Positions 52,914-62,924 of a stretch of 64,000 bases of DNA are shown here, piece by piece. The stretch is from contig CALNXK010000178.1 of assembly GCA_942486035.1 (NCBI GenBank), positions 645,001 to 709,000 on the forward strand, read 5' to 3'. The notes under the pieces were generated by a model that saw nothing but the letters and a program-made list of their open reading frames with translations, did not search any database and was not told the origin of the DNA. The DNA is from Porites lobata (Eukaryota; Cnidaria; Anthozoa; Scleractinia; Poritidae). The position numbers and the translations under genes are program-made. Numbering within the stretch: the first letter of the stretch is position 1; each line of letters starts with the position of its first letter.

Positions 52914-54042
52914 ATGAAGACTTTATATCAACTCGCCTTACAAGCAGTACCCAACCCTGGGTTCATGGCCGAGACCTTTTTAGTCCCCCACCATCCTGCT
53001 GCCAGAGATTTACAGACGCTACAATACACCCAAGACAGAGATAGATATAGAGAAGAACATCGCGTCCTTATCAGGTTTGTCTACGCATATTTGTGTTTTA
53101 TCGAAACCATGTTTTCAAACTCAAAAATATATCCAAGGGATGTTGCGTTTTTAAATCGATTGTGGAAACAAATTCACGATTTACTTGAGTGAATGTTGTG
53201 TTTTAGACCGATTCTGGAATCCCTGTTTTGGATTAAAGACTGCACCTGGTTAAGTGTGAAGACTAAATGTTGCATGATTGAACTGTAAACGTGTTTTTAA
53301 ACGCGCTTGTTGACTGTTTTATTTTAGAAATACTATAAACGCCTTAAAATTTCGAAGATGGAACACGTATTGTCACAAAACGGAGTGGGTTGCTGTTAAG
53401 TATCAAAAGTACGGAGAAGATTCAAGATGCCCACATTGTAAACGAATTAGAACAACTCGTTTAACCTTAGACGGTTTACGATTGCAAAGGCAAAAGAAAT
53501 TTGTGGATAAGAATGCGGAGGCGCGTTTAATTCAAAACTATTACTATTCGCCTATTCGTAGACACTTAGAATTGTAAATGTTTGTTTGTTTCATCTCTTT
53601 AGAAAATGTTTGCGTCAACTAAAGAACCGTCATTTTTGTAGATCAGCCCAATGGGTTTCATTTAGTTGAGAAACCTGTTCTCAGTGTCTTAGAATTGCCG
53701 TGGAAGGTTTGAGCGTGGAGGGGCAAATGAAACATGACCGCTATGAAAGAGTGAATTTTGAGAGTGAACGGCAGAAAATTTTTAAGTTATATAGGGGTAC
53801 TCCAATTTTAGAAAGACGTGAGATACTTGAAGATAGAATAATGCAATCTCTTGGTTTGTTTTTATAGAAAAGTGTTACTGGACATTCGTTTTTCACCTTG
53901 TAATCCTTTTACGGAGTGGATTGAAATGAACCAGCAGAAAACTGATTTTCGAATTACTGTGTTAAATGTAACCTTGGATGATTTAAAGTTAATAGACGAA
54001 CCTTTTTTTCCCGCATATTACATCCATGATCGAGCGCTTTGA
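52914..54042 (+). CDS. Multi-exon gene with alternative terminal exons, right copy
   Basis: Exon 1 (52914-53074, 161 nt as in the left copy) encodes MKTLYQLALQAVPNPGF and onward, ending AG before GTTTGTC. Acceptor-like TTTTAG/TTTAG/TATAG sites open four terminal segments: A 53207-53288, C 53328-53577, D 53603-53867 and E 53868-54042, each with its own stop and all in the phase left by exon 1. D carries an in-frame TGA at 53667 (CGA in the left copy). The stop of D (TAG) is also the acceptor of E. Segment C has CPHCKRIRTT and YYYSPIRR motifs. Reading through exon 1 without splicing gives a further tail to 53192. No known family was recognised. Confidence 0.6.
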
Positions 54043-54641
54043 GCGAACCTACGCTCACTTAAAATTAGATTTTCCTTGTTTTTTTCAAGATTATCAAGAT
54101 GACTTTGTTGGACCAGATTCACTACGAATCTGATATGTTCCAGTTTGTAAATAAGAAGAAAGTGCTTTGAAAAGGACTTTAGCCGACTAGCGGTTAAAAT
54201 ACGTTCCTCTCATTGCATTTACTAGAAAGTTATTGTAACATTTTACCGAAGGGAGAGTTTGCGTGTAATTTACTTGTGTCTTTTGGGGAAAGAGAAATGA
54301 ACTGAACTGTCAAATGAACGTTCAGGCAGGGAGGGGTTTTTCTTAGAACTAATGAACTGAACTGTCAAATGAACGTTCAGGCAGGGAGGGGTTTTCTGAG
54401 AACTAATAAACTGAGCATTGTCAAATTCAGGGAAAAGAACAAAGAGTGTAGCTGACTCAGCCAAACAATTTTGTGCAGTCTTGAACGGCTTTTTGAAATC
54501 CTCATTAGAACGTTCTTTTGTTTATGACGCCTGAATGCAAATCGAATCACGTATTTAACTTATTCGCGTCTCTTTGAGCGTCATTCAGTTTATTCTGTCT
54601 TACCGTGCTGAGCTTTTTTGCTAAATCAATTTCCGAAAACG
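54043..54641. other. Spacer before PolB, with a ~60-bp tandem repeat
   Basis: Two units around ATGAACTGAACTGTCAAATG, each followed by GGCAGGGAGGGGTTTT (about 54297 and 54352), plus a third partial unit. Related repeats are at 23450-23540. The remainder is PolB 5' flank without a clear TATA box. Confidence 0.6.
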
Positions 54642-56904
54642 ATGGATCCCTATATTCTTGCTTTAATGAACGACTCGCTTGATTCCTGGCTGGCAGATGT
54701 GCCTGACTGGATATCTAGTCAAGGAGAAGAATTAATGGATTCGGACGATGAAAACAAATTGCTTATCGCCGCGCGCCGTGCAGATCAGCATGGTGGGAAT
54801 CCGTTATTTGCCGTGAACATGGAGCGAGTTAGAGTGCCCCGTTCATTTCACCGTGGCGTGGCCCTCCAAATGCAAGTCCGATTTTCTCTAGAGCAACTAC
54901 GCCCACCGAATGGAGAATATCAGGGAGAAGCGGTTGCAGAAGCCTTCCACCAAGGGCTAATTAATTTTATCCGCGATCCTCGCAATGGCATTGTAAACCC
55001 TGACAAGTATTCTATGTCGATGGCGATCCATCACAGCACTGGAACTCATACCTGGACCAGTTGTCCTAGAGTTCCCCTGAGCGAGTGGCTTCAAGGTTCG
55101 CCCCTCACGCGCCAGTGGTTGGAAAAGCTCGCAAAACAACTGAACTCGGTGGAAAGTTTTGATGCTGCAAGCGGCGAATTTTTCGCAGAACTGTCTTTTT
55201 TTAAGACCCAGCAACGGGGCGGAAGACCGGCCAGAAACAAGCCAGGCAACAAGTCGTTTGAGCAGTTGCTCAATAAACGATCCGTGATTACCATTAAGAA
55301 CAAAGATGAACTTTGTTTCGCCCGAGCCTTTATTTCTCAAGGACGCGGACTGCAAGGTCATCTTGCCTACAAACTGCATCAAGAAGCCGGGGTTCCTGAA
55401 GGACTGTGCGGTCTGCCGGAAATTCAGAAAATGCAAGAACATCTTGGCCCTCAAGAGTACCAAATTAAAATCATTGAAGGAATCTGCGGCACTCTCTGGT
55501 ATTGCGATGACTCGTTTGATTCGGCGCCTAAAAAACTGTGTCTACTCAAAGTAGAACAACATTTTCACGGGTTACGAAGTGTACCCGCCCTCCTAAACAA
55601 GGGTTATTACTGCCACCAATGTAACAGAGGTTACAACCAAGAGAATGCTGAGCACCATAATTGTTCTCGTCAAAACTGTGACAAGAGCCGAAGAAAAAAC
55701 GCCCTGATTACCAAGAAAGAAAGTCTGTTCGCGTATTCTGTAAGAATTGCGGTCAAACCTTTTACGGACAGAACTGCTTTACCGCTCACAAAACAAAGCT
55801 GTGTCAGCGATTCAAAAAGTGTCCCGAGTGCTGTAAAACGTACAAGTTTTCAAAGAAAAAGAAACGTGTGTGGTGAATATCGATGCCCCAATTGCAAAAG
55901 CAAAGTGTTGCCGAATCATCAGTGCTACATACAGCCCCTTGAAATGGACTTTAGCAATCTTCTCGCCCAGGCCGATGAAATGAACGAAGAAGACCGCGCG
56001 ATTTTAGAAGATATGGCCGAAGCCGCGGAAAAAAGTGAACAAGAAGAGGACAAAGAACCGCCCCCGCTGGTGTGTTGCATTGATTTTGAATGTGCAGTCG
56101 ATGAAAATAAGGATTTTGAGGATGTTCGTGTGGACTGGCAATATGTGAATGTGGAAGGCAGCTACCGCGAAGCAGGCAAGGCAATGGATATGTTGAGTGA
56201 TGTGATGTCAAAAACGGTCACGGCTGAATTGAAAGAACGGAAAGTTTTTGTGTTTGCGCATAATATGTGAGGCTTTGATTCCTCGTTTATTTTGCAGTTG
56301 TTGTACGATAAGGGCTACTAGGTGGAAAAAGTGTTGAGTATGGGGGCTAAATTTTTATCATTTCAGTGTGGAAATATGATTTTTCGGGATTCTTTGAATT
56401 TTTTTTAACATGCCCTTGGAACGCTTGCCGGCTACGTTTAATTTGAAGGAAGCGTATAAGGGTTTCTTCCCTTATTCCTATATTTCGGAGGACAAGATTA
56501 ATTACATTGGCGAGTACCCCAAAGCAGAAGATTACCATCCAGAACGTATGAATGAAAAACGGCGAAAAGAATTTCTGGCGTGGCATAAAGAGAAAGTCGA
56601 CAGCGGCGCCATCTTCGACTGTCAAAAAGAACTGTCCGCTTATTTGAAAAGCGATGTGCAAGTCTTAACCCAATCCATGGAAACATTTGCAAAAGAAATG
56701 AAGGAACTGACAGGTATAGACCCTATGGTGGAATGCGTCACCATTGCCAGTACCGCTTTTAAAGTGTTTCAAAAGAAGTTTTTGGAGCCATACACCATTG
56801 CCTTGGAACCTCTGGGTGGCTGGCGTCACAACCAACAAAATCAGAGCATCGAGGCCTTGCAGTGGCTGGAATTCGAAAACACCAAGATTGGTGGCGGTAT
56901 TCAG

Positions 56905-57226
56905 GTATGATTTTGTTAAGCTGCAGTGTTTTTCCACACTTAAGTTTTTTAGTTGCAGTAAAAGTCTGCACATTTGAATTTGAACACGCAGCGTTTTACC
57001 GCAAATTTCAGTTCGTGAATTGTTTACGACTGAGCAAACGTGAATGCATGCTTTCATTCAAAAATGTGCTTAAAAAGTCTGCACTTAAGAAAATTTATTT
57101 GCAGTGTTTTACTGCATTTTTCAGTTGACGAACTGTTTACTACGGTGCAAATAGGATTGCACGATCGAAAAATTATATTCTGCGGACCGCGCAGGAAACA
57201 ATAATATTATTTTTTCTCTTTTACAG
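56905..57226 (+). other. PolB intron 1 (right), hairpin-rich
   Basis: GTATGAT donor and TTTTACAG acceptor. It holds TGCAGTAAAAGTCTGCA, TGCAGT-GTTTT-ACTGCA and the perfect CTGCG-GAC-CGCAG-like hairpin (CTGCGGACCGCGCAG). The order matches left intron 1. Confidence 0.75.
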
Positions 57227-58239
57227 CATGTATGAAATTCCTTGGAGGGTGAAGTCAAAGTGATCACCCCTGCTCAATCGTACAGTGTGGATGGGTTTCA
57301 CGCAGCCAGCAATACCGTCTACGAGTATAATGGGTGCATTTTTCACGGCTGTCGAAAATGCTACCGTAAGCAAGGAAACCTGAAACGCTTTTGCCATCCT
57401 GACCGAACTGTCGATGAAGTCTATGAAGCAATGCTAAAGAAAGCTTCCATCCTTCGTGAGGCGGGGTACAACGTAATGGAAATGTGGGGCTGCGACTTCG
57501 CAAAACAGAAAGAAACACATCCAGAGTTGGTGGAATTCTTGGAAACTTTCCATTACGTCCCGCCGCTTGAACCGCGAGACGCATTCTTTGGAGGGCGAAC
57601 GGGAGCCGCGACCCTTTACTCAAAAGTTGGTGAGGATGAGGAAATCAGTTATGTGGATTTCACATCCCTGTACCCAAGTATCAACAAGTATGGAACGTAT
57701 CCTGTTGGTTTCCCGCAGATCATTTATCAGCCCCAAAACCAGAATATTAGCGAGTACTTTGGCATCGCGCAAGTTGATATCCTGGCTCCCGAGCGGTTGT
57801 ACCACCCTGTTCTGCTGGTCAGAGCCGGCGGAAAACTTAGTTTTCCTTTCTGCAGGTCATGCGTTCAACAAGAGTTAGCCAACCCTTTGCTAGAACGGAG
57901 CAATATGTGCGGTCACACACGCGAGGAACGTATGCTGAAGGGAACCTGGTGTACTCCTGAACTCCAAAAAGCCGTGGAGAAAGGTTACCAGATCCTAAAA
58001 ATCCACGAAGTCTGGCACTTTCCTGAAGAAAATCGTCGCCAAGGCCTATTTGCAGGCTACGTCAATACCTGGCTAAAGCTGAAACAAGAGAATGCTGGTT
58101 GGTCTGCCGGAGTTGAAACCCCAGAGCAGAAAGCCGAGTATGTGAGACGGTATGAACAACATGAAGGAATTAAGTTGGACCTGGACAAGATAGCCGTGAA
58201 TCCTGGGAGGAAAAGTATTGCAAAATTACTTTTGAACAG

Positions 58240-58580
58240 GTGAGTCATGCTTTTCCACACTTAAAAATTAACTTGCAGTAAAAGTCTGCACATGTTAAAG
58301 TTAACTTGCGGTGTTTTACCGCAAATTTCAGGTCGCGAAATGTTTGTGACTGTGCAAATAGGATTGCACGCTTGCATTAAAAAATAACAAGGATTTGTAT
58401 GAGAAATGTGCTTAAAAAGTCTGCACTTAAAATTTATTTGCAGTGTTTTACTGTATTTTTCAAATGGTGAAATGATTACTCCTGTGCAAACAGGGCTGCA
58501 CGGTCGAAAATCAAAAATTATATTCTGCGGACTGTGCAGGAAACAATAACAAATGTCTATTTTTTAATTCTATCTTTCAG
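58240..58580 (+). other. PolB intron 2 (right), hairpin-rich
   Basis: GTGAGTC donor and ATCTTTCAG acceptor. It interrupts motif B at the same codon phase as in the left copy. The same hairpin series is present, again ending with CTGCGGAC...GCAGG before the acceptor. Confidence 0.75.
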
Positions 58581-59557
58581 TTTATGGGGCAAATTTGGTG
58601 AACGGCAGAACAAACCTGTAACACACTGCATTACCCAGCCTTCGCAACTCTTCCAGCTGTTAGAAGACCCTGTCAATGCCATTCACAGTGTGCGAATTTG
58701 CTCTGAGGACGTCATGGAGTTGGTCGTCACAAAAAACGAAGACGAATATCAGCGCTCGTTCAAGCAAAACGTGTTTATCGCGGCGTTCACCACTTCGCTC
58801 GCTCGTTTAAAGCTGTACGATGCCCTTGATTTTTCAGGTGACCGAGTCTTGTATTACGATACAGACTCGGTCATTTATAAAACCAAGCGGGGTCAAGAGA
58901 AGCTTCCTCCGGGAGAATTTTTGGGACAGTTCACCGACGAGATTGAAGGCGACGTGATCGTCAAATTTTGCAGTGGCGGGGCGAAAAACTATGGCTACCT
59001 CACCAAGAAAGGTAAAACCGAATGTAAAGTACGCGGGTTTTCGCTCAATTATGAGACAAAACAAGTCTTAAATTATCACACGATGAAGGAAAACATCCTG
59101 AAAGAATTGGATGAACCGCTGAAAAAAGCACGTAAAATAGCGATTACCATTCCCGATTACTTTCAACGGGACAAAGTCACCAAGAAAATTAAACTGACGG
59201 AGCGTAAGAAACAGTATCAGCTGGTGTTTGATAAACGTGTGATTGACCCTGCCACTCATTCTTCCACGCCCTACGGCTACAACTGGTTCGGGGGAGACGC
59301 TGAACTTTTAATGGACTTGTAAATAGTGCGGGTACGGTTTGCTTGGTAGCGCCAACCCGCTTTAGTTTTTTTTTTTTTTTTTTGTATACAGTTTTTTATA
59401 GGGGCAAAGTTGCTTGGTAGCGCGAACCCCTGAGAAGAACATTTGCATGCTTTCGTTTTTGAGATTAAATTAGGGTTTGTAACATTTCATCGAAGGGAGT
59501 TGAAATGACGTATTAAACTAAGTTCGCGATCCAATGGATTGGTGTGGTGTCTGTTTG

Positions 59558-59566
59558 TATAAATAG
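59558..59566 (+). promoter_or_regulatory. TATA box (TATAAATAG) of penton-like gene, right
   Basis: It lies 45 bp before the ATG at 59603. It corresponds to 28947-28955. Confidence 0.7.
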
Positions 59567-59602
59567 CAGGGGGATTTATACGGTCAAGTTACTTGTCGTA
59601 AG

Positions 59603-60541
59603 ATGTCGAACGTTTACTTAACCCTCGTAAACGATGTTACCAAAAAGTACGCGAGTAATGTAGCCAATCAGTTTAAAGTCAAACCACAGTTAAGGTTACC
59701 CGGGGAAGGATGGACAGTATCCGTGGCTGGAGCCATTTTACCAAAAATGTCTTTATTCAAAGATTTACAAAGTGCAAACGTAAATCTAATCGAATTATGG
59801 GGTGAAACTGAAAAAGCAGGACAATCCGATACGTGGCAAAAGGGTTATTTGAAAGCAACCGATTTACGTGAATGGGAGAAAGCAGGAACATGTCATACAG
59901 GGGAAAAATTTTTCAATACCGTAAAACATAGACTAGAAGAAACAGCGCATGCTAGTTTGGATGACGGTTTTAAGTGTAGCTCAACGTGTTGGATTAACTT
60001 AGCCTGGGACAAAAAAGGAGTTCACCCGGAACTTGTCCTAACAAACACTACAACAAGTAATTTAATTTATATTTCCAACCCGTTCGCCAAATCTTTGCGC
60101 TGGATGAATCCTAAGACCAATCAACATGATAGTATGAGCCCCAATATGGTGCATAGCTACCCAAATCACACTAAAGGACCCACTTCTTTGAATAATGGAA
60201 AAGTGACCGACATTCAGGGCAATTGGCTTTGGTTAAGTACTCTTTCCGATTGGCGTTTTATTAACCTCAACCAATGTTTTGAAGATGCCTTAAATCTTCA
60301 CCCCCGCCCGCTTACCGTGACCGCCAACGTGACGGCCAACAAAGAAACCGTCACGCAATCCTTAGGACAAGTCTATTATGCGCCTGAAGGAAGACAGCGC
60401 TATGCGTTTACTCCCGTTCAAGAAACCTTTCAAGAGGTACGAGACAATCATTGGGAAGAAGTACAAATTACCCTGAAAGAACTGGATGGTACACTAGTTC
60501 AATTTCAATGGAATAGTCAGTGTGATTCAACTGTATTTTAA
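59603..60541 (+). CDS. Penton-like structural protein 1, right copy
   Basis: This 312-residue frame is open. It has MSNVYLTLVNDVTKKYA at the start, a Gly-x-W-x-V block (GEGWTVSVAGAILPKM), SDWRFINLNQCF in the middle and TVTANVTANKETVTQSLG near the C-terminus. The last few codons differ from the left copy because two bases are missing near 60520, replacing the conserved basic end. It is a paralogue of 39589-40725 and of 62205-62924. A virion-surface or minor capsid role is inferred from the Polinton setting. It is convergent with the PLA2 gene; about 60 bases separate the stops. Confidence 0.7.
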   Translation: MSNVYLTLVNDVTKKYASNVANQFKVKPQLRLPGEGWTVSVAGAILPKMSLFKDLQSANVNLIELWGETEKAGQSDTWQKGYLKATDLREWEKAGTCHTGEKFFNTVKHRLEETAHASLDDGFKCSSTCWINLAWDKKGVHPELVLTNTTTSNLIYISNPFAKSLRWMNPKTNQHDSMSPNMVHSYPNHTKGPTSLNNGKVTDIQGNWLWLSTLSDWRFINLNQCFEDALNLHPRPLTVTANVTANKETVTQSLGQVYYAPEGRQRYAFTPVQETFQEVRDNHWEEVQITLKELDGTLVQFQWNSQCDSTVF

Positions 60542-60600
60542 AAAAGACTGAGACAAATTAAAGGCAACAACACATTTTATTTAGTGAATAAAAAACAGAA

Positions 60601-61294
60601 TTACAGCTTAAGTTTGCGTTTTGTTTGCATGATCTTTTTAACAATCCGTTCTTGCATGGTTTTCTTGCCTGGGAGCTTTGAAATAGCACGAATCATTTTA
60701 TCGTCCGCTTTCCACTTGTCCTGTAAATTTTTCGCTTTGGAATAATCGATGTCATGGATTTTCGCTAATTCGTCTAATCTATTGACGCCTCGGTCACCCC
60801 TCCTCAGTCTTTCCTTAAGCCGGGTCCCTGGACCAAGATAATTCATTTTTGGCCAGTGAAACTCTTTGCCTGATTTTTCAATTAATTTTTGAATATCCAA
60901 CGCAGCCCCACGCTGACCCTGATTGAGGGGTGACCGGTTCTGGTTTCCTTTTTATAGCCTTACTGATTTTTGAAATGTTTCCCATAAATTGTTGTCACGG
61001 GCCAACAGCTAAATTTCCTTCATCATCGCTGTTGTCTTCATCGCGACTTATTCCTCGTGTTCCTCCTGGTTGACGAATTTTCTTAACCCATTGTTGTAAT
61101 TCTCGGTTGACTGATTTTAAACGTGGTTTTTTCCATGTATCCGGTGCAGGACTCTCCAGCAAAAGTTCTTTTTGAGCAGCTAAACCGGCTGCTTTGGTTA
61201 AACGGCTATCGTCTAAAAGATTAGATTTATATTTATCTCGCAAACGTAAAAACTGCACTGAGGTTTCAATCGGTGTGGATGAAACGCCGTCCAT
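60601..61294 (-). pseudogene. Basic virion protein with PLA2 domain, right copy
   Basis: The start is MDGVSSTPIETSVQFL (ATG 61294). The N-terminal part is open to 60995, where TGA follows NLAVGP. The PLA2 domain lies in 60601-60900: calcium-loop motif YLGPGTRL and catalytic HD in DELAKIHDIDY. Compared with the left copy, about 415 bp of Lys/Pro/Ser-rich coding sequence is deleted, with a short CTG repeat at the junction (CACGCTGACCCTGATTGAGG). The deletion and shifts make the fused product doubtful. PLA2 domains of this type help incoming virions cross membranes in parvoviruses. Confidence 0.75.
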
Positions 61295-61326
61295 GCTTGC
61301 TAATGAAAATAAGCGTTAAGCCTTGT

Positions 61327-61333
61327 CTTTATA
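61327..61333 (-). promoter_or_regulatory. TATA-like box (TATAAAG) of PLA2 gene, right
   Basis: It lies 39 bp before the ATG at 61294. The left copy has a weaker TATAAG at the corresponding place. Confidence 0.5.
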
Positions 61334-61444
61334 TTGGTTTGGGTCTGCATCTCTCTTTGACGTTTTGTCGAAACTCTTTGATCATTTGTGCTAGTAGAAA
61401 CAAATAGTCTAATAGACAAAGAAGTCGTTGTAACACTTTACGTT

Positions 61445-61774
61445 TCATGACTGATATTGCCTTTTAGCACAGTGATAACAGCGATGTAATTCTTTCCACG
61501 CACCCGCACCTATTTGAGTACTCATCAAGTGTTTGCGCTTTTTTATACTCTGACGAGGGTTGGCAATGACTCGGAGAGATTGACGAAAGGGTTTTAAACG
61601 GCTCACTGTTTTTCTCCCAGGTTTAACACTCCCCCGCAATGTGTTCATCACTAACTCACTCACAGCATTAATTTGATCTGCATTTGCATACTGTAATTTT
61701 TGTTGCCGCTTATTTTGGTTAGCTTCTTTTAACACATCGTTTAAAAAATGACTCTGTCTCGTCATACGTCCCAT
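61445..61774 (-). CDS. Conserved small basic protein, intact right copy
   Basis: The 109-residue product reads MGRMTRQSHFLNDVLKEANQ at the start, then KRQQKLQYANADQINAV, a basic PGRKTVSRLKPFRQSLRV region, RQSIKKRKHL and a terminal CYHCAKRQY. No known family was recognised. The conserved CxxC and the basic character suggest nucleic-acid or metal binding. It is present in both elements at the same place between PLA2 and pX-like genes. The start is supported by the TATA box 43 bp upstream. Confidence 0.7.
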   Translation of the reverse strand: MGRMTRQSHFLNDVLKEANQNKRQQKLQYANADQINAVSELVMNTLRGSVKPGRKTVSRLKPFRQSLRVIANPRQSIKKRKHLMSTQIGAGAWKELHRCYHCAKRQYQS

Positions 61775-61791
61775 GTTTATTTCTTTCTTTG

Positions 61792-61915
61792 TGTTGGTTG
61801 GCGTCTCCTCCTTTTATACTTCTTTTTCTCTAACACTTGGATTGCTTTCTTAGTACAATATTTCGTCAATGCACTTAAACCTCCTAACGCAGCCGCTTTT
61901 CCTCCAGCTGCTAAA
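61792..61915 (-). pseudogene. pX-like core protein, C-terminal fragment, right copy
   Basis: It encodes about the last 40 residues of the protein intact at 35692-35916 (Ala/Gly-rich stretch and the KKYKRRR end). Similarity stops at about 61915, where unrelated sequence begins. This is the truncation point of the right Polinton. Confidence 0.75.
61807..61817 (-). promoter_or_regulatory. TATA box (TATAAAAGGAG) for the 61774 gene
   Basis: It lies 43 bp before the ATG, identical to the left copy (35711-35721). Confidence 0.65.
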
Positions 61916-61994
61916 TTAATTGGACCACTTCTCCCGTCTTATTTTTGGCTTTTCTGGATTTCTTTTCTTTCTTGGGAGGAACAGAGTTATCCAT
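61916..61994 (-). pseudogene. Start of an unrelated basic protein, truncated
   Basis: An ATG at 61994 opens a short Lys-rich reading (MDNSVPPKKEKKSRKAKNK) that runs into the junction with the right Polinton. A TATAAAT sequence lies about 60 bp upstream. It diverges from the penton-like gene at 62205 and probably belongs to the same third element. Confidence 0.4.
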
Positions 61995-62164
61995 GTCAAA
62001 CGTCGGTTCTTGCAGATAACACATACAGCAAAATCACATCAAACACACAAATTTATACTTACTTAAAATACCTTAGGGAATTGGACATGTCTGGGCAATG
62101 ACGTCACTCCTGTCACGAACTCGCACTAATCACACCCTTGAGACTTGAGCATGTTGAGGCAGAC

Positions 62165-62174
62165 TATAAAAGAG
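62165..62174 (+). promoter_or_regulatory. TATA box (TATAAAAGAG) of third penton-like gene
   Basis: It lies 40 bp before the ATG at 62205, the same spacing as in the other elements. Confidence 0.65.
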
Positions 62175-62204
62175 ATAAATTACCTCATTTCATTATTTAA
62201 CAAC

Positions 62205-62924
62205 ATGACTCAGCCAAATGACAACTCGTTTTATGTGACGCTGACTACTCAAAAAACACAGGAATTTCCAGACAATTTACCCACACAATTTCAATACCGT
62301 TTGCCTCAAAGCTTATGGTTACCGGGCAAATGGAAAGTGGGTTTGGCAAGTGTGTTTTTACCTGGCGTTTCCAATCCCATTCCCCATGTTGTCACATCCC
62401 ATGTCAGTTCCTCTCTGACGAAACATCATGACACAAATCCTACCAAACCTTTCGGTATTCGCTCGATTCACAACCTGTACAAAGGGAGTGATACCGATAT
62501 TTTATTTCAACAATATGCCAAAGCTTTCAAATCTAGTCAATCTCAAGAATTTTTGTCCCAACTTAAAACAGCAGATTTGTAAGATGCCTCCAATGGATTT
62601 GATTTTATGTCCAAAGTTTTTTGGTGGATGGAACAGGATTTAAACAAAAAATTACCCACGGGGTATGAATTTGCAGATAGTAATGATAATTGGAGAATAG
62701 ATGTTTCTGCTCAAGATAATTACACGAGTTGGTTGCTTCGGCATTACAATGTTGAAAGTACCAACAGAAAAAGTGTGCCTTATTTAGCCATTAATTTGAT
62801 CTTGGCTAAACAAATGGGTTGGGTTGTAGAAACAACTACCAATGTGTTTGCAGTGGGACCGAATTTACTCATGGAGCTTCCATACGGTACTACTAGTGTA
62901 AAACCAGGAGCGCTTTCCATTTAG
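62205..62924 (+). pseudogene. Penton-like structural protein from a third Polinton-like element (fragment)
   Basis: The start MTQPNDNSFYVTLTTQ, then FQYRLPQSLWLPGKWKVGLA, is the classic N-terminus of a protein family common in cnidarian Polintons (FYvTL ... L-x-G-x-W-x-VGLA). A TAA at 62580-62582 interrupts the frame, which then continues in phase to 62924. The C-terminal strand seen in 39589-40725 is missing, so it is truncated. It is only distantly related to the copies at 28989 and 59603, so it comes from a different element lineage. Confidence 0.65.

Larger units (their letters stand above)
54642..59322 (+). pseudogene. polB: Protein-primed family B DNA polymerase, right copy (three exons)
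   Basis: Exon 1 (54642-56904) has a Cys-rich zone, DFEC (ExoI), HNM-x-GFDSS (ExoII) and YLKSDVQV (ExoIII). Exon 2 (57227-58239) has VDFTSLYPS (motif A). Exon 3 (58581-59322) has WGKFGERQN (motif B), YYDTDSV (motif C) and a C-terminal TPYGYNWF. Introns are 56905-57226 and 58240-58580. Lesions are a pair of compensating frameshifts between about 55695 and 55865, TGA at 56268, TAG at 56319, a frameshift near 56405 and TGA in the first codons of exon 2. Exons 2 and 3 are otherwise open. The N-terminal DSDDE stretch and length fit Polinton PolB. Confidence 0.93.
50640..61915. mobile_element. Right Polinton/Maverick (adintovirus-like) element, truncated
   Basis: From 51251 it is collinear with the left element: tRNA, coiled-coil gene, RNase-like gene, multi-exon gene, PolB, penton-like gene, PLA2 gene, small basic gene and the 3' end of the pX-like gene. 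It then breaks at about 61915 before ATPase, protease, capsid and integrase. It lacks all retrotransposon and TIR insertions, so it shows the ancestral arrangement. The sequence 50640-51250 is not present in the left copy and could be element or flank. Confidence 0.88.

Noticed and set aside
53667..57236. Recoding of UGA as Arg or Trp
   Set aside because: The encoded tRNA has anticodon CUA, not UCA; the left copy has ordinary Arg codons; CpG deamination explains the changes.
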